Assembly: GCA_019310195.1 (NCBI GenBank)
Contig: JAFDET010000326.1
Location: 1-7,070, forward strand
Reading direction: 5' to 3'
Length of the DNA stretch: 7,070 nucleotides
Source of the DNA: Deltaproteobacteria bacterium
GTDB taxonomy: Bacteria > Myxococcota_A > UBA9160 > JAFDET01
Part shown: positions 6,861 to 7,070 of the stretch, piece after piece
Numbering within the stretch: position 1 is the first letter of the stretch
Layout of the letters: every line of letters starts with the position of its first letter
Program-made: the position numbers and the translations under genes
Notes under the pieces: model-generated
Told to the model about the DNA's origin: nothing
The model's database searches: none
The model's input: the letters and a program-made list of their open reading frames with translations, nothing else

Positions 6861-7070
6861 CTAGAAGTCGTCCCCGTTCGGCGGCAGGAGGGGAGCCACC
6901 GTGCTGAGCACGTCGTCACCGAAGGCGCTTATCGGTGGCCCGCTCCAGCTCACGACCGGAACCACACCGCCTGTGCACTGCCAGCAGGGAAGCGTGTTGC
7001 CGGCATTGTCCGGGCGCGCGTAGAGGAAGACGGCGAGATTCCCGTCGTTGTCCACGTCGCCGTAGGCGGC
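6861..7070 (-). CDS. Probable type IV pilin (PilA-like), C-terminal fragment; 5' end outside the window
   Basis: The last 69 codons of a protein are present, open to the right edge and ending in TAG at 6861-6863. The fragment contains an Asp/Asn-rich turn (AYGDVDNDGN), a beta-like segment LAVFLYAR, a close cysteine pair (CWQC), and a Gly/Pro/Ser/Val-rich end closing in PPNGDDF. Deltaproteobacterial pilins often carry a GDLDGDG-like turn followed by a beta strand in their C-terminal head domain, and I recognise that style here. The diagnostic N-terminal cleavage/methylation motif and hydrophobic helix lie outside the window. Position supports the call: it immediately precedes the pilG-H-I-D-like genes on the same strand, where M. 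xanthus has pilA. An exported protein with a calcium-type loop is the alternative. Confidence 0.55.
   Translation of the reverse strand, partial: AAYGDVDNDGNLAVFLYARPDNAGNTLPCWQCTGGVVPVVSWSGPPISAFGDDVLSTVAPLLPPNGDDF

Overview
The window is strongly GC-rich, densely coding DNA with gaps of at most about 100 bases. The gene order on the right half and the protein families suggest a bacterium of the former Deltaproteobacteria (Myxococcota or a related phylum). This is an inference from synteny and protein style, not from a marker gene.

Left part (1-3429). A small limonene-1,2-epoxide hydrolase-like enzyme (86-463, minus) is divergent, across a gap of about 97 bases, from a two-gene plus-strand unit. 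That unit encodes a GT-C (TMTC-like) membrane glycosyltransferase with a C-terminal TPR domain (561-2462) and a UbiA-family decaprenyl-phosphate phosphoribosyltransferase-like enzyme (2494-3429). GT-C enzymes use polyprenyl-phosphate sugars, and the UbiA homologue makes a polyprenyl-phosphate pentose. The pair could therefore be a donor-maker plus transferase module.

Right part (3449-7070, minus strand). Read in the direction of transcription, the genes are: the 3' end of a probable type IV pilin (pilA-like, cut by the window edge), a membrane-anchored helical-repeat protein (pilG-like), an ABC ATPase (pilH-like), an ABC-2 permease (pilI-like) and a prepilin peptidase (pilD). This is the pilA-G-H-I-D order known from the Myxococcus xanthus type IV pilus locus. 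Stops and starts overlap as TGATG at the G/H and H/I junctions, and pilD starts 9 bases after the pilI stop, so G-H-I-D looks like one translationally coupled operon.

The most notable observation is that two of these operon genes are broken in the same way. Prepilin peptidase changes frame near 3611-3618 and has lost the segment that should hold its second catalytic motif (GxGD). The pilG-like gene changes frame near 6660-6673 and appears to have lost a conserved segment next to its membrane anchor. Both lesions look like short deletions of a length equal to 2 modulo 3, while the two ABC genes between them are intact. Either the pilus locus is decaying, or the assembly dropped short segments at two places. 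Read mapping would decide.
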